A DNA stretch of 64,000 bases from DATKPC01 sp035524275 (GTDB lineage: Bacteria; Pseudomonadota; Gammaproteobacteria; Burkholderiales; Burkholderiaceae_F), in the NCBI GenBank assembly GCA_035524275.1, contig DATKPC010000041.1:112612-176611 (forward strand). The letters run 5' to 3'. How positions within the stretch are numbered: the stretch's first letter is position 1; each line of letters begins with the position of its first letter. The notes below the pieces were generated by a model that did no database searches, was not told where the DNA came from, and saw only the letters and a program-made list of their open reading frames with translations. Shown here piece by piece: positions 35,919 through 44,824 of this stretch. A program made the position numbers and the translations under genes.

Positions 35919-36045
35919 TTAGAGGGCCCAGGTGGGAAAAGGTTCAAATCCGAGGGAATTCCACGGCTATTCAAGTCGATGAACGACATCGTGAGAGTGT
36001 GCGCTAACTTTCCGCTTTACTTGGCCGACAGGCCGCGCGCCGGGC

Positions 36046-36543
36046 TTACGCGGCCGGAGGTTCGGCGACGTCGACCGGCGTGGGATCGAGCACGCGAACC
36101 AGGTCCGCGAGTGCCAGCCCGACGAGGTAACCCCGGCTGCCCCCGTTGACGAACAGCGGGCCGCCGACGTCCTCGATCGCGGAGCGCTCGACGTAGACCG
36201 GCATCGGCGTGCGCAGCCCGAACGGCGACGTGCCGCCGACCCGATAGCCGCTGAGTTTCTCCGCGCGTTGAGGCGCGCACAACTCGACCCGCTTCAGGCC
36301 CAGGACGCGACCCAGTTGCCGCCGCGACACCTCGCGATCGCCGCGCATCAGCACGACGAGCCCGCGCCCGTCCCCCTCGAAGACCAGCGTCTTGAGGACG
36401 CGCCGTTCCTCGACACCCAGCGCGCGCGCCGCGACCTCGGTGCCTCCGTGCTCGACGTACGCGTAGAAGTGCTCGCTGAACGCGACACCGGCGGCGCGAA
36501 GCGCGCGGTTCGCCGGCGTCGATGGCGCGCGTTCCCGGGTCAT
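36046..36543 (-). CDS. ybaK: YbaK/EbsC-type aminoacyl-tRNA deacylase
   Basis: A 165-residue editing-domain protein that likely hydrolyses Cys-tRNA(Pro) or related mischarged tRNAs. Family motifs are the catalytic-lysine region RRVLKTLVFEG, and GGTSPFG plus the C-terminal VNGGSRGYLVGL. It lies 20 bases after ftsX in the same direction, and 185 bases before rpoH. Confidence 0.92.
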   Translation of the reverse strand: MTRERAPSTPANRALRAAGVAFSEHFYAYVEHGGTEVAARALGVEERRVLKTLVFEGDGRGLVVLMRGDREVSRRQLGRVLGLKRVELCAPQRAEKLSGYRVGGTSPFGLRTPMPVYVERSAIEDVGGPLFVNGGSRGYLVGLALADLVRVLDPTPVDVAEPPAA

Positions 36544-36563
36544 CGAAGTCCGTTGTCCTCGCG

Positions 36564-37502
36564 TCAGGGACCCGGCACGCGCCTAACGAGCCACGCGGAA
36601 CGCAGTTGTCCGACGAGGGCCCCGACGCCTGCCGCGGCGACGACGACGGCGGCGATGGCCAGTGCCGCGAAGGCCGGCGTTGCCGATGCGACGCCGTTGA
36701 CGTCGATGCCATAAGACCGCGCGCAGACGTCGAGCGCGGGCCCCAGCGCACGCAGCCCGGCGGCCGCCGCGAGCGCCGCGAGCGCGCCGGCCGCCGCACC
36801 GACGATCGCGCTGGCACGCACCGCGGGAGCGCGTATGAACGCCTCGTCGGCACCGACGAGCCGAAGCGCGCGGACGTCGTCGGCGTCCGGCGTCGCCACC
36901 GCATCGACCATCGCGACGAGGCAGCGCAGCCAGCCGATCGCGGCCAGTGCGGCGACGATCGCCCCCAGCGTCCATCCGACGCGTCGCGCCGCCTCGCGAG
37001 TCCGATACGCGTCGACGTCCACCTCGACGCCCTCGACATGCGCGAGCTTGCGAAGTTCCACGGCCGCGTTCTGCACGCCGTCAGCATCGACGCCGCGCGC
37101 GAAGGTCGCGACGTAGGCGTCCGGGAGCGGGTTGGACTTCAGTTCCGCGAGCGGATCGGCGGCGCCCACCGCGGCAAAGCGCCGCGCGAGAATCTGCAGC
37201 GCCTCGTCGCGCCCGACATAGCGGACCTCGACAACCCCCGGCTGCGCGGCGATCGCGTTGCGCACGGCGATCGAGTCGCGGTCGCTCGCCGACGGCGCCA
37301 CGAACACGAAGGCTTCGGCGGCGCCCCGATGGCCGTCGACATGGCCGCGTAGCGTGAAGGCAAGGCCGGCGACGGCCAGCAAGGCCACGATGGCGAGCGC
37401 GCCGGCGCCCAGCGAGAGGAGCAGGCGCAAGGGCCGGCGCAGCAGCGCGCCGAGGGGGGACGGTGCGTCGCCGCGCGCGGCGTCGTGGAGCGTGTCGGTC
37501 AT
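36564..37502 (-). CDS. ftsX: FtsX-like cell division permease
   Basis: A 312-residue membrane protein with the FtsX topology: an N-terminal helix (about 25-52), a periplasmic ECD domain (about 53-165), then three further helices in the FtsX-like permease domain. In E. coli FtsX passes the FtsE ATPase signal to periplasmic EnvC, and envC is present in this window. The sequence is Ala-rich and diverged but the order ftsE-ftsX close to rpoH is that seen in many Proteobacteria. It starts 45 bases after ftsE. Its partner FtsE is degenerate. Confidence 0.85.
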   Translation of the reverse strand: MTDTLHDAARGDAPSPLGALLRRPLRLLLSLGAGALAIVALLAVAGLAFTLRGHVDGHRGAAEAFVFVAPSASDRDSIAVRNAIAAQPGVVEVRYVGRDEALQILARRFAAVGAADPLAELKSNPLPDAYVATFARGVDADGVQNAAVELRKLAHVEGVEVDVDAYRTREAARRVGWTLGAIVAALAAIGWLRCLVAMVDAVATPDADDVRALRLVGADEAFIRAPAVRASAIVGAAAGALAALAAAAGLRALGPALDVCARSYGIDVNGVASATPAFAALAIAAVVVAAAGVGALVGQLRSAWLVRRVPGP

Positions 37503-37547
37503 GGCGACGGGTCGTCGGGGTCGTGGGCCGGGCCGTGGCAGGGCGAG

Positions 37548-38246
37548 TCAGCGGGCGAGCCGTCCGGACTCGAGGCGCAGGATCCGCATGTGCGGCGTCG
37601 CCGGCGCGAGCGGCACGCCGCTCGGGGCACTGGCGACGACCGTGACGCCGGCCGCCGCGAACTGTTCGAGGAGCGCCTGCAGCGACGCGCCGGTCGGTGC
37701 ATCGAGCCCCGCCCCCGGGTCGTCGAGCACGAGCAGCGCCGGGCGGTTCACGAGCGCGCGCGCGAAGGCGACGCGACGCGCCTCGCCGCGAGGCAGTTCG
37801 CGGCACGGGATGCGCCCCAGCGTGGCCGGATCGAGTCCGACGCGCGTCAGCGCGGCGATGGCGCGCTGCTCAGCCTCGTCGTCCGGGGCCCCCGCGATCG
37901 TCGCGCCGACGGCGACCGCAGCCAGCACCGAGCGACGGGACGGCAGCACCGGCTCGTGCAACAGGATCCCGATCGTGTTGCGCAGCCGCGCCCGCGCGGG
38001 CGCGGCGAGGCTCTCGACGCGGCGGCCGGCGATCGCGACGTGGCCCGACGTCGGCGCGTCCAGCGCCGCGATCAGCCGCAGCAACGTCGTCTTGCCGGCG
38101 CCCGACGGTCCTTCGACGCGGACGTGTTCGCCGCGTCCGATCGCGACGTCGATTCCGCTCAGCGCCGCAAGGCGCGCTCCGAAACGCTTTTCGACGCCTT
38201 CCAGCACGACGAGGTGGCGTTCTGCGGGCGTCGCGTCGGTCGTCAT
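37548..38246 (-). CDS. ftsE: FtsE-like ABC ATPase with degenerate catalytic motifs
   Basis: A 232-residue ABC protein in the ftsE position. Walker A (GPSGAGKT, 46-53) is intact. Other motifs differ from the family: the Q-loop glutamine is H97; the signature LSGGE reads LPRGE (151-155); the Walker B glutamate is D176 (LLVLDD); and the H-switch histidine is P208 (VTVVASAPS). ATP binding may persist while hydrolysis is probably poor. No frameshift or stop interrupts it, so it is maintained. ATG 38246 is preferred to an upstream Met at 38303. A functional FtsE elsewhere cannot be excluded. Confidence 0.82.
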   Translation of the reverse strand: MTTDATPAERHLVVLEGVEKRFGARLAALSGIDVAIGRGEHVRVEGPSGAGKTTLLRLIAALDAPTSGHVAIAGRRVESLAAPARARLRNTIGILLHEPVLPSRRSVLAAVAVGATIAGAPDDEAEQRAIAALTRVGLDPATLGRIPCRELPRGEARRVAFARALVNRPALLVLDDPGAGLDAPTGASLQALLEQFAAAGVTVVASAPSGVPLAPATPHMRILRLESGRLAR

Positions 38247-38467
38247 GCTTTTCGGGTCGGTTCGGATTCGTTGCGGAATCGAAATAGAATGCGGCTGCCG
38301 CATCGCGGCCGCCTGGAGTGCAGGACGGCGGGCCGGTCGGCGGCAGGGAATCGATGGCCGCGGCTCGGCCGCCGGCCTTCGATCGCCGGCATTCCACCGC
38401 CGGCACGGGACCGTCGCGCACTCGACCCGCCCGCGCGCATTCTACGGATCATCTCGGCCCGCACGTC
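38247..38467. promoter_or_regulatory. Divergent control region, ftsE / ppk
   Basis: This 221-base gap contains TAGAAT (38285-38290), a possible plus-strand -10, followed by a small perfect palindrome ATGCGG-CTG-CCGCAT. No good -35 or Pho-box repeats were found. An in-frame ATG at 38318 could extend Ppk by 50 residues of low-complexity sequence. Confidence 0.3.
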
Positions 38468-40603
38468 ATGGACCGGACACACGTCGAACCTATGGTGCTG
38501 CCCGCGAACCCCGGGGGCGCGGCCGGTGCCGCGCCGGCCGCGGAGCGCTTCCTCGACCGCGAGCAGTCGCAGCTCGCCTTCCATGAGCGGGTGCTGGCGA
38601 TGGCGCAGAACGAGCGTGTGCCGCTGGGCGAACGCCTGCGCTACCTGTGCATCGTCTCGTCGAACATGGACGAGTTCTTCGAGATCCGCGTCTCGGCGCT
38701 GCTCGACGAGATGCGCGAACAGGCCGCGGTCGGACCGTCGTCGCCGCAATGGAGCGCGTTCGTCGCGATCTCGCGGCGGGCGCATGCGCTCGTCGAGCGG
38801 CAATACGCGCTTTTCAACGACGTGATCATGCCGGCCCTGGAAAAGGCCGGTGTCTTCGTGCTGAACCACGCGCAGCGCGATGCGGCGCAACGCGCCTGGG
38901 TGCGGCAGTATTTCGAGCGCGAGGTGAAGCCGCTGCTGTCGCCGATCGGACTGGACCCGTCGCATCCGTTCCCGCAGCTGATGAACAAGGCGCTGAACTT
39001 CGTCGTCCAGCTCGAGGGCAAGGATGCGTTCGGCCGCGCCGGCGCGATCGCGATCGTGAAGATCCCGCGCGCGTTGCCGCGGGTCATCCCGATGCCGGCG
39101 CGGCTGGCCGCCGGGCGCGAGGCCTTCGTGCTGCTGTCCTCGGTGATCCGCGCCCACCTCGCCGACGTGTTCCCCGGGCGCGGCATACCGGGGTTCTCGC
39201 AGTTCCGCGTCACGCGGGACTCCGACCTCTGGGTCGACGAAGGCGAAGTGAAGAACCTGAGGCAGGCGCTGCGGCTCGAACTGACGCAGCGGCACTTCGG
39301 CAACGCGGTGCGCCTCGAGGTGCTCCGCACCTGCCCGCCGCCGCTGGAGGACCTGCTGCGGCAGCAGTTCAACCTGCCGGGGGAGGCGGTCTATCGCGTC
39401 GACGGCCCGGTCAACCTCGTGCGCCTCGACGAACTCGTCGGACACCTGCAGCGGGCGGAACACCGCTGGCCCGTGTTCGTTCCGGCCTGGCCGCGGGCGG
39501 TGCCGCCGGGCGCCGACATCTTCGAGTCGATCCGCGCCGGGGACGTCCTGCTGCACCACCCCTACGAGAGCTTCGAACCCGTCGTCGAGATGCTGCGCCA
39601 GGCCGCGGTCGACCCGCGCGTCGTCGCGATCCGGATGACGCTGTACCGGACCGGCACGGCCTCGGTGCTCGTCGACCTCCTTGCGGAGGCGTCGCGCCGC
39701 GGCAAGGAGGTCACCGTCGTCGTCGAGCTGAAGGCGCGCTTCGACGAGGAAGCCAACATCAACCTCGCGGAACGCCTGGAACTCGTCGGAGCACAGGTGG
39801 TCTACGGGGTCGTCGGGCTGAAGACGCACGCCAAGCTGCTGCTCGTGGTGCGGCGCGAGGAGGGCCGAAGCGGCCCGCGACTCGTGCGCTACGCGCACCT
39901 GGGCACCGGCAACTACCATCCGGCGACGACGAAGCTCTACACGGATTTCGGGATGCTCACGGCGCATGCCGGCCTGTGCGGCGACATCGAGAAGGTCTTC
40001 ATGCACCTGACGAGCCTGACACGCGTCGAGCGCCTCGACCACCTCTGGCTCGCCCCGTTCACGCTGCACCGGCGCCTGATCGCGGCGATCGCGAAGGAGT
40101 CGCGCCATGCCGCCGCCGGGAAGGGCGGACGCATCATCGCGAAGATGAACGCGCTCGTCGACGAGGCGACGATCAACGCGCTGTATGCCGCGTCGCGCGC
40201 CGGCGTGCGGATCGACCTGATCGTCCGCGGCGCGTGCTCGCTGCGGCCGGGCGTGAAGGGCCTGTCGGAGAACATCCGCGTGCGCTCGATCATCGGCCGC
40301 TTCCTGGAGCACCACCGGATCTACTACTTCCGCAATGGCGGCAACGAGGTCGTGATGCTGTCGAGCGCCGACTGGATGGGCCGCAACCTGTTCCGGCGCG
40401 TCGAGGTCGCCTGGCCGGTCCTCGACCCGGCGCTCAAGCGTCGCGTCATTGCCGAAGGGCTGCGCGCCTGCCTCGACGACACGTCGGACGCCTGGCGCCT
40501 TGCGGCCGACGGCACCTACAAGCCGCCGCGCCCGCGCGGCGAGGGCGTCTCGGCGCAACGCAACCTGCTCGCGGCGCTGGCCGCCGGCGCGCCGGCCGAC
40601 TGA
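38468..40603 (+). CDS. ppk: Polyphosphate kinase 1
   Basis: Reversibly polymerises the gamma phosphate of ATP into polyphosphate. The 711-residue protein has N-terminal and head domains and two PLD-like C-terminal domains. The phosphorylated histidine is H454 in KTHAKLLL and the second catalytic histidine is H615 or H616 in LEHHRIYYF. ATG 38468 fits family start positions; earlier codons encode low-complexity sequence. sixA follows after 2 bases. Confidence 0.96.
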   Translation: MDRTHVEPMVLPANPGGAAGAAPAAERFLDREQSQLAFHERVLAMAQNERVPLGERLRYLCIVSSNMDEFFEIRVSALLDEMREQAAVGPSSPQWSAFVAISRRAHALVERQYALFNDVIMPALEKAGVFVLNHAQRDAAQRAWVRQYFEREVKPLLSPIGLDPSHPFPQLMNKALNFVVQLEGKDAFGRAGAIAIVKIPRALPRVIPMPARLAAGREAFVLLSSVIRAHLADVFPGRGIPGFSQFRVTRDSDLWVDEGEVKNLRQALRLELTQRHFGNAVRLEVLRTCPPPLEDLLRQQFNLPGEAVYRVDGPVNLVRLDELVGHLQRAEHRWPVFVPAWPRAVPPGADIFESIRAGDVLLHHPYESFEPVVEMLRQAAVDPRVVAIRMTLYRTGTASVLVDLLAEASRRGKEVTVVVELKARFDEEANINLAERLELVGAQVVYGVVGLKTHAKLLLVVRREEGRSGPRLVRYAHLGTGNYHPATTKLYTDFGMLTAHAGLCGDIEKVFMHLTSLTRVERLDHLWLAPFTLHRRLIAAIAKESRHAAAGKGGRIIAKMNALVDEATINALYAASRAGVRIDLIVRGACSLRPGVKGLSENIRVRSIIGRFLEHHRIYYFRNGGNEVVMLSSADWMGRNLFRRVEVAWPVLDPALKRRVIAEGLRACLDDTSDAWRLAADGTYKPPRPRGEGVSAQRNLLAALAAGAPAD

Positions 40604-40605
40604 CG

Positions 40606-41070
40606 ATGGAACTGATCCTGTGGCGCCACGCCGAGGCCGAGTTCGGCGAGCCGGACCTCGGCCGCCGCCTCACCGGCAAGGGGGAGAAGCAGGCGCACCG
40701 CATCGCGCAGTGGCTTCATGCGAACCTGCCGGACAGCGCGCGGATCCTCGTCAGTCCGGCACTGCGGGCGCAACAGACGGCGCAGGCGCTCGTCGAGCTG
40801 TCGCACCGCAAGACGCGCACGGTCGACGGCTTGGCGCCGGGCGCCGGCGTCCAGGAACTCCTCGACATCGCGGGCTGGCCCGGCGCGCGCGCGCCGGTCG
40901 TCGTCGTCGGCCACCAGCCCACGCTCGGCCTCGTCGCCTCGCAGCTCCTGGCCGGCATCCAGCTGCCGTGGTCGGTGAAGAAGGGCGCCATCTGGTGGCT
41001 CAGCGCCCGCACGCGCGACGGCGAATCGCGAACGGTCCTGCGCGCCGTCATCAGTCCCGACCTCGCCTGA
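40606..41070 (+). CDS. sixA: SixA-type phosphohistidine phosphatase
   Basis: A 154-residue histidine phosphatase superfamily protein with the catalytic motif WRHAEAE at its N-terminus and the second histidine in VVGHQPTLG. SixA dephosphorylates phosphohistidine in signalling proteins; here its close link to ppk, 2 bases upstream, suggests it may affect phospho-histidine enzymes of phosphate metabolism, which is inference. It converges on ppx. Confidence 0.92.
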   Translation: MELILWRHAEAEFGEPDLGRRLTGKGEKQAHRIAQWLHANLPDSARILVSPALRAQQTAQALVELSHRKTRTVDGLAPGAGVQELLDIAGWPGARAPVVVVGHQPTLGLVASQLLAGIQLPWSVKKGAIWWLSARTRDGESRTVLRAVISPDLA

Positions 41071-41136
41071 CGAGGCGCGCACGGCCGCACGCGGTCGCGT
41101 CCCCGGACCGCTGGACGGACGCTTCACCGGGCCGCT

Positions 41137-42597
41137 TCAGAGCGCCTTGAGCGCGAAGCGGACGCCGACGCGGTCCCAGTGCTGCGCCTCCTCGTCGAGC
41201 AGGTGGCGCGTCAGCGGATGCGCCTCCAGCCAGTCGGCGTCGAGCCCCAGTTCGACGGCCCGTGCGTAGCGCAACGTCCATCGCGGCAGCTGCATCGGCC
41301 GCCTGGCGTGGCACGCGACGACCGCCAGCCGCAGCGCGAGGATCTTGGCGGCCTGCTCCGGATCCGCGAGGGCCTGCGCCATCTTGCGCAGGTTGCCGCG
41401 CTGCCCGAGCGCGAGCTGCGCGACCCGTTCCTGGTCCGACGTCGAGAAGCCGGCGAGATCGGCGTGCGCGATCAGGTAGCTGGAATGCTTGTGATAGTCG
41501 TTGTGCGAAATCGCGCCGCCGACCTCGTGCAGCTGCGCGGCCCAGCGCAGCGATTTGCGCCGCTCGTCGCTCGCGCCGGGGTCGATCGCGGCGTGGAAAT
41601 CGAGGGCGACGCGCGCGACGCGCTCGGACTGCGCGCGATCGACGCCGAAGCGCTCCAGGATCCGGTCGACGGTCGCGTCGCGGATGTCGCGGTGCTCGCG
41701 GCGTCCGAGCAGGTCGTAGAGCACACCGACGCGCAGCGCGCCCTTCGCGGTCTGCAGCTGGTGCAGGCCGAACGTCTCGAATGCCGCGCAGAGCACCGCG
41801 ACGCCGCCGGCGAGGACTTCCGCCCGGTCCGGCTTGATCCCGTCGAAACGCACGCGCTTGACGTCCCCGGCGTCGATCAGCGCCTGCCGCAGCTTCAGCA
41901 GCCCCAACGCGGTCACGGTGCCGTCGCTCCAGCCCTGCGCGCGCAGGATCGCGGAGACGGCGCCGATCGTCCCGCTCGAGCCGAAGGCTTCGTCCCACTG
42001 CGTCGTGTTGAAGTCGGAGATCGCCTCCTCGAAGGCGGCGGCGCAACCGACGAGCGCCCGCTTGAAGCTGCCGCGGTCGATCGCGCCGTCGGCGAAGTAG
42101 CGCATCGTCGTGTTGACGCACCCGACGTTGAACGATTCGGCGCGCTCCGCGGTGAAATCGCGCCCGACGATCACCTCGCTCGACGCGCCGCCGATGTCGA
42201 TGACCAGGCGGCGTCGCGGGCTGGGCGGCAGCGAATGCATGCAGCCTTCGAATACGAGTCGCGCCTCCTCGCGGCCGGCGATGATCTCGATCGGGTAGCC
42301 CAGCGCCGATTGCGCCTCGAGCAGGAACTCGTTGGAATTGAGCGCCTGTCGCAGCGTCTGCGTGCCGACAGCGCGCACCTGTTCGGTCGGCAGGCCGCGC
42401 ATCCTTTCGTTCATGCGCGCGAGGCACGCGCAGGCGGCTTCGATCGCCCGGCCGCTCAGCCGCAGGTCCGCCCCCAGCCCCGCCGCGAGGCGAACCGTCT
42501 CCTTCCAGTAGCCGTGGCGTCCGATCAGCGAACCCTCGACCTGGCCGATTTCAAGGCGGAAGCTGTTGGATCCGAGATCGACGGCGGCAAGTAGCAT
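41137..42597 (-). CDS. ppx: Exopolyphosphatase / pppGpp phosphohydrolase (Ppx/GppA)
   Basis: A 486-residue ASKHA-fold phosphatase. The first phosphate loop AAVDLGSNSFRLEI (4-17), the second IDIGGASSEV and the GSSGTIGAVS region are intact. A C-terminal HD-like helical domain follows. It shortens polyphosphate from its ends or converts pppGpp to ppGpp. Facing ppk-sixA tail to tail, it completes a local polyphosphate synthesis and breakdown module. Confidence 0.95.
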   Translation of the reverse strand: MLLAAVDLGSNSFRLEIGQVEGSLIGRHGYWKETVRLAAGLGADLRLSGRAIEAACACLARMNERMRGLPTEQVRAVGTQTLRQALNSNEFLLEAQSALGYPIEIIAGREEARLVFEGCMHSLPPSPRRRLVIDIGGASSEVIVGRDFTAERAESFNVGCVNTTMRYFADGAIDRGSFKRALVGCAAAFEEAISDFNTTQWDEAFGSSGTIGAVSAILRAQGWSDGTVTALGLLKLRQALIDAGDVKRVRFDGIKPDRAEVLAGGVAVLCAAFETFGLHQLQTAKGALRVGVLYDLLGRREHRDIRDATVDRILERFGVDRAQSERVARVALDFHAAIDPGASDERRKSLRWAAQLHEVGGAISHNDYHKHSSYLIAHADLAGFSTSDQERVAQLALGQRGNLRKMAQALADPEQAAKILALRLAVVACHARRPMQLPRWTLRYARAVELGLDADWLEAHPLTRHLLDEEAQHWDRVGVRFALKAL

Positions 42598-42684
42598 CGA
42601 TGCGGGCAGCCGGGCTGCACCCGGGCGCGGCGGCGGAAGCGAGGAACGTCGCGCGGATTCTAAGTGGTGCCTGTTTCGACTTGC

Positions 42685-43335
42685 TTACCGCATCGCCGCC
42701 GCGTCGCCGGCGGGCGACGGACCGGGCCCCTCGCCCAGCCCGGACCAGCGGGGCGCGAGCGCGGTTCCGTCGAGGCCGAGCAGGTCCAGCACGCGCGCCA
42801 GCGTCGCGTCAACGAGCGCCTCGACCGACTCCGGGCGGTTGTAGAAAGCGGGTACCGGTGGCATCACGATCCCGCCCATCAGCGTGACCGCCTCCATGTT
42901 GCGGATGTGCGCCAGGTCGAGCGGCGTTTCCCGCAGCAGCAGGACCAGGCGGCGGCGCTCCTTCAGGCAGACGTCCGCCGCGCGAGCGATCAGCGTATCG
43001 GACAAGCCGTGCGCGACCCCGGCCAGCGTCCGCGCCGAGCACGGCGCGACGACCATGCCGTCGGTGGCGAACGAACCCGAGGCGATCTCGGCCCAGATGG
43101 CCGCGGGCCGGTACGCGCGGTCCGCAAGACGCTCGACCTCGCCGCGCTTCAGTCCCAGTTCGTGATGCAGGCTGACGGCGCCGGCCGGCGAAATCACCAG
43201 GTGCGTCTCGATGCCGCCGAGCGCACGCAAGTGGCGCAGCAGGCGCACCCCGTAGATGCCGCCGGAGGCGCCGGTGATGCCGACGACGAGCCGGCGCGGT
43301 CGCGCCGGCGCGGTCGGTGCGGAGACCGGGTCCAG
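42685..43335 (-). CDS. ubiX: Flavin prenyltransferase UbiX, start codon uncertain
   Basis: Makes prenylated FMN for the UbiD decarboxylase of ubiquinone synthesis. The UbiX fold is clear: VVGITGASGGIYGVRLL near the N-terminus, VVAPCSARTLAGVAHG, and the C-terminal MPPVPAFYNRPESV. Between the upstream grxD stop (43352) and the conserved core there is no in-frame ATG, GTG or TTG; the only plausible start is CTG at 43335, giving 216 residues. Otherwise translation begins inside grxD. The C-terminus is a short Pro/Gly/Ala tail. Function is secure; the start is not. Confidence 0.88.
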   Translation of the reverse strand: MDPVSAPTAPARPRRLVVGITGASGGIYGVRLLRHLRALGGIETHLVISPAGAVSLHHELGLKRGEVERLADRAYRPAAIWAEIASGSFATDGMVVAPCSARTLAGVAHGLSDTLIARAADVCLKERRRLVLLLRETPLDLAHIRNMEAVTLMGGIVMPPVPAFYNRPESVEALVDATLARVLDLLGLDGTALAPRWSGLGEGPGPSPAGDAAAMR

Positions 43336-43351
43336 GCCCTGGACTCGAGGT

Positions 43352-43672
43352 TCAGAGCGCCGCGGCTTGCCGCAGCATGTCCTGCAATTCGCCGCTCTGG
43401 TACATCTCGGCGACGATGTCGGAGCCGCCGACGAACTGGCCTCCGACGTACAGCTGCGGGATCGTCGGCCAGTTCGCGTAGTCCTTGATGCCCTGGCGAA
43501 CGTCGTCGTCCTCCAGGACATTGACGGTGACGAGGCCCTTCACCCCGCATTGGCGCAGGATCTGCACGGCGCGGCCGGAAAAGCCACACTGCGGCATCTG
43601 CGCCGTGCCCTTCATGAACAGGACGACCGGGTTTTCGGTGACGGTCTTGTGAATGAATTCTCTGGCATCCAT
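43352..43672 (-). CDS. grxD: Monothiol glutaredoxin (Grx4/GrxD)
   Basis: A 106-residue monothiol glutaredoxin with the CGFS active site (MPQCGFSGRA), which binds and transfers iron-sulfur clusters with glutathione. Motifs NWPTIPQLYVGGQFVGG and GELQDML are typical. ATG 43672 is chosen; the 16 residues further upstream are not family-like. It follows prmC after about 280 bases and precedes ubiX, as in other betaproteobacteria. Confidence 0.95.
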   Translation of the reverse strand: MDAREFIHKTVTENPVVLFMKGTAQMPQCGFSGRAVQILRQCGVKGLVTVNVLEDDDVRQGIKDYANWPTIPQLYVGGQFVGGSDIVAEMYQSGELQDMLRQAAAL

Positions 43673-43953
43673 CGATTCGATGCTCGCGCTGTGTCGTGAG
43701 GTTTGCGGCTGGACGTCCACGGCAGCGCGCCTCCGGCAAGCGGTGCGCGGGCCGGACCCGGCCTTCCCGGAAGTTTATCGCTTCCGGCGCCGCGCGCCCT
43801 TCGGCACCGCAGAACTTTTCTTGAGTCCCGGCGATGCGCCGGAAAGCGGCCGGCGACCACCGCTGCTCCGCGTCCACGCGGCGCCGCGCGTCGGCACAAT
43901 GTCGTCAATGCCTCCGCGCGCAGGCGTTGCGAAGAAGCGGGAGGGTGCGGGGC

Positions 43954-44805
43954 TCATTTCGCACCCTCCCGTGCGCGCCAGCGTCCGATGGCGACGCGCT
44001 CCAGCCCGGCCGCATCGCGCCGCGTGTCGACGTCATCGAAGCCCGCCGCGGCCATCAGCTGCCTGGCCGCGGCGCCCTGGTCGGCTCCGTGCTCGACGGC
44101 AAGCAGGCCGCAGGGCCGCATCCGCACGCCCGCTCCGGCTACCACGAGGCGAATGTCCCGCAAGCCGTCCGGACCGGCGACCAGCGCGTCCTGCGGTTCG
44201 TCGCGCAGCGCGGTGAGGTGTGGATCGTCGTCGGCGATGTACGGAGGGTTCGCGACGATCGCGTCGAACCGGGCGTCCGCGGGCAGGTCCGCGTACCAGT
44301 CCGACGCGGTCCACGTGACGCTAGCGCCCAGCGCCGCCGCATTGGCGCGAGCCACGCGCAGCGCATCGGTCGAGCGGTCGACGCCGATGACCTGCGCACC
44401 GGGCATCTCGAGCGCCAGCGTGATCGCGATGCATCCGGACCCGGTACCCAGGTCGAGGACGCGCACCGGCCCGCGGCCCGACAACGCCTCCCGCGCGATG
44501 TCGACCAGCAGTTCGGTTTCCGGACGCGGCACCAGGACGGCCGGCGAAACCTCGAACGCGCGGCCGTAGAACTCCTGGCGTTGCAGCAGGTAGGCCATCG
44601 GCGTGCCTGTGCTGCGGCGCGCGGCGAGCGCGCGGAATCGATGCGCGTCGGGCGCGACGACCCGCAGGTCCGGGTGTGCGACCAGGAATTCGCGTCGCGT
44701 CCCGACGACGGCGGCCAGCAGGGCCCGCGCTTCGCTCCGCGGCAGCGAGCAGGCCGCCAGCAGTTCGACGACGCGGGTCGTTCCGGCGGTTTCCGGGATC
44801 TGCAC
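43954..44805 (-). CDS. prmC: Peptide chain release factor N(5)-glutamine methyltransferase
   Basis: Methylates the GGQ glutamine of release factors RF1 and RF2. The 283-residue protein has an N-terminal helical domain and a methyltransferase domain with LDLGTGSGCIAI and the glutamine-binding NPPY motif (VANPPYIADDD). It lies 19 bases after its substrate gene prfA. The 281-base gap downstream, before grxD, holds no convincing gene. Confidence 0.96.
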   Translation of the reverse strand: MQIPETAGTTRVVELLAACSLPRSEARALLAAVVGTRREFLVAHPDLRVVAPDAHRFRALAARRSTGTPMAYLLQRQEFYGRAFEVSPAVLVPRPETELLVDIAREALSGRGPVRVLDLGTGSGCIAITLALEMPGAQVIGVDRSTDALRVARANAAALGASVTWTASDWYADLPADARFDAIVANPPYIADDDPHLTALRDEPQDALVAGPDGLRDIRLVVAGAGVRMRPCGLLAVEHGADQGAAARQLMAAAGFDDVDTRRDAAGLERVAIGRWRAREGAK

Positions 44806-44824
44806 GACGTTCGGCGAGGGCCCG

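Noticed and set aside
38243..40558. Minus-strand frame of 771 codons opposite ppk
   Set aside because: Antisense shadow of Ppk1, which has full catalytic motifs on the plus strand.
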